Below are positions 57,180 through 64,000 of a DNA stretch of 64,000 nt, in pieces. The stretch is from assembly GCA_025266875.1 (NCBI GenBank), contig JALLLT010000030.1, positions 310,001-374,000 on the forward strand. The letters run 5' to 3'. The translations under genes were made by a program, and so were the position numbers. Positions within the stretch are counted from its first letter, which is position 1; each line of letters starts with the position of its first letter. The notes beneath the pieces were generated by a model. It made no database searches. It was not told the DNA's origin and saw nothing but the letters and a program-made list of their open reading frames with translations. This stretch comes from Fennellomyces sp. T-0311. Its lineage: Eukaryota; Mucoromycota; Mucoromycetes; Mucorales; Lichtheimiaceae.

Positions 57180-59198
57180 CTAGGTCATAAATATCATGCC
57201 GGAGCCTTCATAGACAGTGGCGATCTTTTGAATTGCATTAATAAAAGCAGCTGTTCGGTAGTCCACATTCTTCAGGTTGGCAGTTTGCCGGGTTTCTATA
57301 CGACATCCTTAAGTATCAACAATACGGATCTAGTAGCTTTTTTCACTTTTTACCTTCACATGAGCTGATCATCGTATCCTCCAATCCAGAGTAGATCAAA
57401 TCCGCTTCCTCGGCGCCATGCACAATCTGCTTGCGTTCTGCCTCGGTTAAGATGCGACCCGCATTTTCCTCCACAACAGTCAGCAACTTGGCGCGAACCG
57501 ACTCGTCCCATTTCTTGTTCATGCGACCAAAGCGAACATGAGACAAATTCTTGAGCCATTCAAAGTATGAAACAGTGACACCACCCGCATTAAGCAACAT
57601 GTCAGGGATCACTACGACGCCACGTTTTTCAAGAGCTTCATGAGCACCTGGCGTAATGGGACCGTTGGCAGCTTCGCCCACTATCTTTGCCTTGATGTTG
57701 TTCACATTGCGCAGACCAATTTGGCGCTCAAGTGCGGCAGGAATAAGGATATCACATTCGCGTTCAAGGACTTGAATGGGTGTGTCGATGATTTCAACCT
57801 TGTCAGAAAAGTTTCGGAAACTACCCGTTTCACGATGATGCTTGTACAATGATTCAATGTCGAGCCCATCGCGAGAATAGATGGAACAGTCTCGCTCGCC
57901 AATACCAATCACCTTGGCTCTACGTACGTAGCAGAAGTGTCAATAATAAGTGGATTGTAACTTGTTTTTGCACTTTTACCCGTTGGTTTCGAAAAACTTG
58001 GCGGCAAAGTAACCGACGTTGCCGAAGCCTTGGATGATCACGGTTGCATCCTTGATTTTGCCGCTTAGACCTGTTTTCTGCTGAACTTCGGGATACGACA
58101 GAAATTCTCGAACACCCTGTACATTTCGATCAGTTTCAGTGTTCCAATGTAAAATATACGTAATGCTTACATAATAAACACCGAGACCCGTTGCCTCTGT
58201 GCGACCACGCACACCACCCTGCGCCAGCGGCTTGCCGGTAACGCAGCCCTGCGCGTTGATATCGGCGGGGTTAAACTGCCTATATGTATCCATGATCCAT
58301 GACATTTCTCTAGGTCCTGTGCCCACATCCGGTGCCGGCACATCCACACCTGGGCCAATGAACTTTTTCTGACAAAGCTCCATGGTATACCGACGTGTTA
58401 TCCTTTCCAGCTGGTCCAAGGTATAGCGCTTTGGGTCAATCTTGATACCACCCTTCGCACCACCGACTTGCAAAGAAAGCGCTCAGTTTCCAAAAATAAT
58501 GCCTGTTAAACTCAAAATGGGTAAAAACTCACATGGCACATCCACCACAGCGCATTTGTAGGTCATCAGTGACGCCAATGCTTGACAGCACGAAATTTTG
58601 TTTCTTTAGTCAAAGCGCTCACTCATGCATACGCTTTTGTGTTTACCTTCTACTTCTTGCAAATCGACCTCTTCTGAATAGCGAATACCGCCCTTTACGG
58701 GCAACCGGTGACGCGAGTGCTGGGCCCGATACCCTACAGGTTAAATTAGCCCATACAATGTGCCAAAGAAAAAGGAGTCGAGCAAGTACCTTCGATCACT
58801 TCGGTTCTGCCATCATCTAGTTCTATAGGGAACGTAACACGTAGAACACTGTCGACTGCACGAATGTGGCCGAGTGTGCCTTCGGATACGTTACTCAGCT
58901 TGGCAGCGCGGTCATAATACATCTCAACGGATTGCAGAAAGTGAGGCTCGTGAGGCTCACATGCAGTTTGCAGGGCAGCTGAAAGGAATTCACGTTAGTC
59001 CAGAGAGTAGCAAGGCCAGGCGATGATGTCCTTTTTATACCTGTCGTCAAGCAGCGTTGAAGATGGACTTGCTTCCATCCCACTCTGTAAACATCCCCCG
59101 TGTTAGCGTGCATAGGCGCCGCGATTGATCACTTGCAATAACCCTTACGCAGATGAAACAGGAACAACTTTTGGTAGTCGACGACAAAGAAAAGCCAT
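57180..59198 (-). CDS. mitochondrial glutamate dehydrogenase, animal-type small form
   Basis: About nine exons from ATG at 59198 ([17 protein letters not shown], a mitochondrial-type leader) to TAG at 57180. Conserved parts: [15 protein letters not shown] and [20 protein letters not shown] (substrate and catalytic lysines), [37 protein letters not shown], the dinucleotide fold [13 protein letters not shown], and [23 protein letters not shown], with the end [20 protein letters not shown]. This matches GLUD1-type hexameric enzymes rather than the yeast NADP enzyme or the large NAD enzyme. It interconverts glutamate with 2-oxoglutarate and ammonia. NAD versus NADP use cannot be read reliably here. 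Confidence 0.9.
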
Positions 59199-60122
59199 AA
59201 CGGAAAAAGTGTAGAAGCAAGAAAGAAATGCGAAACAAACGGAAACCGGTAAAATTTATATTTCCCCTTGGCCCCCAACGCGATTGCTTGTTTGCTTATT
59301 TAGTCTACCGTCGTCTTTTCTTGCTTTATCAGCTGTAGCGCCATTCTACCGGCCGCACTCGCTCCTTCGCATTCGTTCTGCTGCAGACGCTGGTACATTC
59401 GCTTATGAAAGGGGATCACTCTCTTTAAAGGGATTAGTTTGGTTGGGTGGAAAGAAGCCAGCATGCGTCATGCAGTTTCTATTGGGCGTAGCCATTGTGT
59501 AGTTTCCCACGGTGGTGTGCTTGGTCGAGATCGTACCTTACGCCAAGTTTGGGCTCTTCCAATGTTGTGTGTGTTTCATCAGCGCACTCCCTCTTTTTTC
59601 CGCCAAAGAGGGTCAAGGTTTGAAATACTTCCTTTCCAATGGTGAATGATTAGCCGATGCACCGCAATGACGAGCGGAGCGAACGAAAGCAGGATCTAAA
59701 ATTTCGCCACCAACGCGTAAAAGCACTATTGCAAGGAAACGCAGATATATTTAACGGCTGTGCAACCGTCCGGGGGATGATTCGAGACATCTCCTCAACG
59801 CCATTCGGTGCAAAAAGACACATAAATGGAAAGAATGTCTGAAAACAATTGATTGGCGTGGTTTTTTTAGGTTAACCGTGCCAATCAGGGACAGGTCACC
59901 GTAGGGATGACGCGGTTACGGATCTACACCGGCCACTCGATGTTTTGGCATGCCAGTGTATGAAGGTAACGTACAAAAGCGCTGTGAGAAAGAAGAGTCG
60001 ATGGCGGCGGCATTGTGATGCCAGCCAGCCATTTATCGTGACTTTCAACACAGCAACGGCCACCCAAAAAATCCTTCTTTCTCTTCGCACTCCCCTCTCA
60101 TCAGCACCTTATATAATTAACT
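59199..60122. other. divergent intergenic region, GDH/COX6
   Basis: Shared 5' region of glutamate dehydrogenase and cytochrome oxidase subunit 6. CACCTTATATAATTAACT just upstream of 60123 includes a TATA-like element. No gene recognised. Confidence 0.5.
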
Positions 60123-60625
60123 ATGCTTCGCGCTGCTCTTACCGGTGTCGCCGTCCGCGCAACTGCTGTTCGTGCCGTTACTCCCATGGCTCGATCGACT
60201 GTCGTTGGTAATTTTAAAAATCGGACATTCCCATTCACACACGCACGCACACACACAGACTATTTACACGCGATAAACAAAAATTTATTTTAGTCAAGCG
60301 CTTCTATTCTGCCGGCCACGAGGAAGAGAGCTTTGAGTCGTTCACTGAACGCTATGTCAAGTTCTTCGATGCTGTCGACGATTTGTTCGAACTTCAACGT
60401 GGCTTGAACAACGCCTTCGCTTATGATCTTGTCCCTGCACCCTCTGTTATCGAGTCAGCACTGAGAGCCTCGCGCCGTGTCAACGATTTCGCTACCACTG
60501 TCCGTATCTTTGAGGGCATTAAGGAGAAGGTGGAAACCGATAAGCAGTATCAGCAATATCTGGAAGAGTTGGCACCTGTCAAGGAAGAACTCGGTCTCTT
60601 GACCAGAGAGGAGCTGGGTCTCTAA
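60123..60625 (+). CDS. COX6: cytochrome c oxidase subunit 6 (Cox5A family)
   Basis: Two exons (60123-60207, 60294-60625) give 138 residues. An arginine/alanine-rich mitochondrial presequence (MLRAALTGVAVRATAVRAVT) precedes KRFYSAG. The mature part is the Cox5A/COX6 helical repeat: SFTERYVKFFDAVDDLFELQ, GLNNAFAYDLVPAPSVIESA, LRASRRVNDFATTVRIFEGI, and the end LGLLTREELGL. It is a nuclear-encoded matrix-side subunit of complex IV. The intron holds a short AC-rich run. Confidence 0.95.
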
Positions 60626-62724
60626 GTAATAGTATTTATTTTTGTTACATTCTCTACCTCTATCTCTCCAATAAGGAAAAAAGAATAACTGTGTTACAAA
60701 TCATGTCCTTCTATATCAATGTTTGGCTCCTGGAACAAAGACATGACGTTTTCCATAGATTAAGTGAGAACCCGATCTTTTATGCAAGGGCGCTGTGATA
60801 GTGCATTCATTGGCTGATCGATGTGGAAAGTGCTTTGCGGTAGCATAATAAAAGTCCCGCTTTATTCTCATGGTATGCAAACATACACAACATAGTGCAC
60901 GACGTGATATGATGTGGATCATATTACCTGGTGCGGTTGGCGTCAATAGCCGAGTGCTTTCATGTTACAACAGCATCCGAATTTGACAGGTTGCTACATC
61001 CAGACAGGCGGCGTTCCGGGAAGGGGCTGAAATCACATTTGTGGGAAACTTGCTTGCTCCCTGGTCCATACATGCCCTTAAATAAGGTACAGGGCGTTAC
61101 ATTGAGTCGAGATCCAACAATGAAAATGTATTACCACTTATATACATCTGATAAGCCAGCTGTTCTATAAATACTAGCAATGTATGCACAATAGCCTTGT
61201 CAATTGCTCTTGGATACCCGACGCAAGTCGTCATACTTTATTTAATCTTTTTGGCATAGGTTATCTTAACATATATACTGCTTACTTATGCATGACTATA
61301 ATCAGAATAGAAGTATAACTATATTTTGAACCTTAGGAATAAGAACTTGAAGGGATTTGATGAAAACGAATTTGGGGGTTGCAAAGGTAACAGAATCTGC
61401 GAAAGGAGTGCCACACAGATGTATATTATTCTTCCAACTTCTGAAAAAGGAAAAAAAGAACAGAGGTGCCCGATCCACCGAGTATGTATATGATGGGGAG
61501 AATGTTTGCTGATCATCAGTAGGGGCGTGGTTTTTTCAATTCCCTGAAAGATTAGTATAATTAGCGCAAAATAAAAGCTGGATCCAAAAATGGAGAGCTT
61601 ACTGAGGCTAATACACAGATTATTGATCCGGAAAGATGAAATAAAAAGATAGTTGGCATTAGTATCAAGTTATATGAAAAATTGTAACCAGGTAATATAT
61701 GGCCTGGTAGTCATCTGCAAGGAGACAACCTCGCTAAACTACATTTACATATCTCATCGATCGATCGATTATACTTACACATTCAGCCTTGGTGTGAGTT
61801 GCTAGCGCGACAAAAGAAAAGGGTATTCAATATCATCACATTTCAGAAAGTTACATATAATCTTTACTTGAACCACAATTATAGCAATAAGAAGGCTTTG
61901 GGTGAGGCATCGATTTATGATTTCTTCAGATGTATCTTGGATGTAAAAAAAAAAAGAAAGCAATTCGGGGAGCAACCGAAAGAAGCGGTCGAATTCCCGT
62001 TTCCATATAGATATTAAATACTCTCGAAAAGTCCCTGATCGTCTGACAGTGTCACGTTTTCAGGGCGTATGGTCATAAAGGAAAATGTATGAGATATCGA
62101 GGATGTGCATACGGATATAGCAACTCGAGAAGGTAAACAACTCAGCAATCTCATGGTTGGCTTTGAGCAAATATTTCCCAGTATTCGGTTGCAGTATGCA
62201 GATCATTTCCATCCAGTTAGTCGGGTAACTGAAGTGTACATAACGCTGGCGACTTTAACTACTGTCCTGAACTGATGGCAGCATTACCTCCCTCGTGCAT
62301 GAATCTGACAACACCAAATGCAACAGGGTTGCTATCGCACATATTCGCACATGTAATCGGTGTGGAAAGGCCACTAAATTTTTCTCATGGGAACTAAAAG
62401 GAAAAGAGATCGAGAGGCTTAGGGGGGCTATTCAATAACTGCATATTTCATTGTGCTTTTCCTTTACTGTCAAGCATGAGTTTCTTTTTGCCTCCCACTG
62501 ATCCTCCTAGTAATATCCAAGGCAAAACAAGGCAAAGCTTTTTGGTTGTGGGGCAAGCCGATTAATTTCGTATGACGGGTGTTTCTCACCCTCAGAAAAT
62601 TAACCGTATTCACCCGATACTTTTTAGGCAATCGGCTTTGAATTTGACTCAATGCCGGATTCAAAGACAGTTTATCAGATGATGGAAGCAATATACGCAG
62701 CATTTTCCACTTTGCACATCATTT
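60626..62724. other. 2.1-kb region without a recognised gene
   Basis: AT-rich with short open frames on both strands, none with a domain, signal peptide or splice pattern I recognise. Confidence 0.45.
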
Positions 62725-64000
62725 ATGCTTTCAAGACTTGGACGGAAGGCGACCACGTTCGCTAAAGGGATATCCACACGACCGCAAGGTACTCCGTTAC
62801 TAAGCAGCCGACAACGGTTGTCACCACACAGTCAACGGTGGTACTCGTCACCTGGTAAAGACGGGAACAAGAAGAAGCCACAGCAAGACGAAAAGCCATT
62901 CGAAATCCCCAAGGCATTCGAAGACTTTTTTGGAAACAACAAAGCTGGTAATCAGCAAAAGCCTGGAGGACAACGACCTGACCCGCCATCCCCTCCACCA
63001 CCTAGTGCCAATGTAGTTGTTGGCACTCTCCTGGGTACCTATGTCCTGTACAAGCTGACTGAACCGAGTGAAAAGGGGCGCGAACTTACATGGCAAACTT
63101 TCCGTTCCTCATTGCTGGACAAAGGTGTGGTGGACCGACTGGTGGTTGTCAATCGGGACACTGTGCGTGTCTATCTGCGACCGGAAGCCGTGACGCTCGG
63201 TGTGAACCGTAACCAGACATTCTACTTCTCGATCGGTTCGGTCAACAGCTTCGAGAATAGTCTGGAAGCAGCTCAAAACGAACTCGGTATCCCTTCAAGC
63301 GAGCGTATTCCAGTGACCTATCGTGACGAAGTGAGCCTCGGGAGCGCACTGATACACTTTGCACCAACGTTACTCCTCATCGGTGCTTTCCTTTACCTGA
63401 GTCGGCGCACTGGTGCTGCAGGAAGTGGAGGTGGTCAAGGGATCTTTGGTATTGGGAAGAGCAAGGCGAAAATGTTCAATCAAGAATCCCAGGTCAAGGT
63501 TAAGTTCAAGGATGTGGCAGGTGCAGACGAGGCCAAAGAAGAGATTATGGAGTTTGTCAAATTCTTGAAGAACCCTGCAGCCTACGAACGCCTTGGTGCG
63601 ACAATTCCCAAAGGTGCCATTCTAAGTGGCCCTCCTGGCACTGGCAAAACCTTGTTGGCCAAAGCAACAGCGGGTGAAGCAGGTGTACCGTTCTTGAGCG
63701 TCTCCGGATCTGAGTTTGTCGAAATGTTTGTTGGCGTCGGTCCGTCCCGTGTGCGCGATTTGTTCGCAACGGCGAAAAAGAACGCGCCCTGCATTATCTT
63801 TGTGGATGAAATTGATGCGATTGGCAAGGCACGTGGCAAGGGAGGTCAACTAGGCGGGAACGATGAGCGGGAAAGCACGCTTAATCAGCTGCTGGTAGAG
63901 ATGGATGGCTTTGACTCGAGCGAACACGTGGTTGTATTGGCTGGAACTAATCGGCCCGATGTACTCGACCCTGCATTGATGCGTCCTGGGCGATTCGACA
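62725..64000 (+). CDS. Afg3-type mitochondrial m-AAA protease, N-terminal part
   Basis: Open from ATG at 62725 to the window edge, 425 codons, no intron seen. A mitochondrial leader ([20 protein letters not shown]) and a charged linker precede TM1 (about 97-111, [15 protein letters not shown]), the intermembrane domain ([30 protein letters not shown]) and TM2 (about 214-230, [14 protein letters not shown]). The AAA module follows: [20 protein letters not shown], Walker A GPPGTGKT (about 302), pore-loop FVEMFVGVG, Walker [10 protein letters not shown] (about 357). The metalloprotease HEXXH domain lies beyond the edge. [14 protein letters not shown] after TM2 favours Afg3 over Yta12. It degrades inner-membrane proteins and processes ribosomal protein MrpL32. 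Confidence 0.93.
   Translation, partial: MLSRLGRKATTFAKGISTRPQGTPLLSSRQRLSPHSQRWYSSPGKDGNKKKPQQDEKPFEIPKAFEDFFGNNKAGNQQKPGGQRPDPPSPPPPSANVVVGTLLGTYVLYKLTEPSEKGRELTWQTFRSSLLDKGVVDRLVVVNRDTVRVYLRPEAVTLGVNRNQTFYFSIGSVNSFENSLEAAQNELGIPSSERIPVTYRDEVSLGSALIHFAPTLLLIGAFLYLSRRTGAAGSGGGQGIFGIGKSKAKMFNQESQVKVKFKDVAGADEAKEEIMEFVKFLKNPAAYERLGATIPKGAILSGPPGTGKTLLAKATAGEAGVPFLSVSGSEFVEMFVGVGPSRVRDLFATAKKNAPCIIFVDEIDAIGKARGKGGQLGGNDERESTLNQLLVEMDGFDSSEHVVVLAGTNRPDVLDPALMRPGRFD

Noticed and set aside
1..64000. tRNA or rRNA genes
   Set aside because: I looked for B-box-like GGTTCGA words and rRNA motifs and found none convincing; a covariance-model scan would be decisive.

Overview
The window reads as nuclear DNA of an early-diverging filamentous fungus, most likely Mucoromycota (Mucorales-like). 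The evidence is short GT-AG introns (mostly 47-80 nt), compact spacing, a full set of fungal housekeeping genes (GWT1, ALG2, Dbp5, Chd1, PKA regulatory subunit, m-AAA protease) and an animal-type small glutamate dehydrogenase. No rRNA, tRNA or CRISPR array was recognised. The lineage is inferred from gene content, not from a database search.

Positions 1-18.6 kb are an accessory region. It is dominated by a head-to-tail array of one small secreted protein family, here called the CVYN family. Eleven copies lie there and a twelfth lies at 23.3-23.8 kb, all on the minus strand. Each has the same three exons: signal peptide plus a YCVYN motif; a PG.KECC.YT..DCN block; and a beta-rich module with SVTLPAGGW and DGD...HTVAVK..DG. 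The intron phases (2 then 0) are the same in all but one copy. Nine copies have open reading frames with consistent splice sites and three are broken. I recognise no function. The array also holds a roughly 435-bp repeat present twice, one copy forming an enlarged intron, and a 691-bp pogo/Tigger-like MITE with TA target-site duplication.

From 19 to 38 kb the window is mostly housekeeping: SAP18, SDS22, an HDHD3-like HAD hydrolase, CVYN copy 12, an Sds3-like Rpd3L subunit, Chd1, GWT1 and Dbp5. From 38 to 41.6 kb there is a dead short-chain dehydrogenase and no recognised intact gene.

From 41.6 to 55.5 kb is a dense set of genes: a Ppn2-like ApaH-type phosphatase next to an SPX-RING ubiquitin ligase (both phosphate/polyphosphate related), a secreted 3D-like protein with a frameshift, PKA regulatory subunit, ALG2, LSM8, TFIIE-alpha, a THUMP-type tRNA methyltransferase and a ricin-B-like lectin. 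From 57 kb to the end are glutamate dehydrogenase, cytochrome oxidase subunit 6 (Cox5A type) and the N-terminal part of an Afg3-type m-AAA protease, running off the right edge.

Coding starts and splice sites were chosen by eye from GT-AG borders, phase arithmetic and recall of protein families. Where total exon length was checked to be a multiple of three I treat the model as firm; less certain junctions are named.
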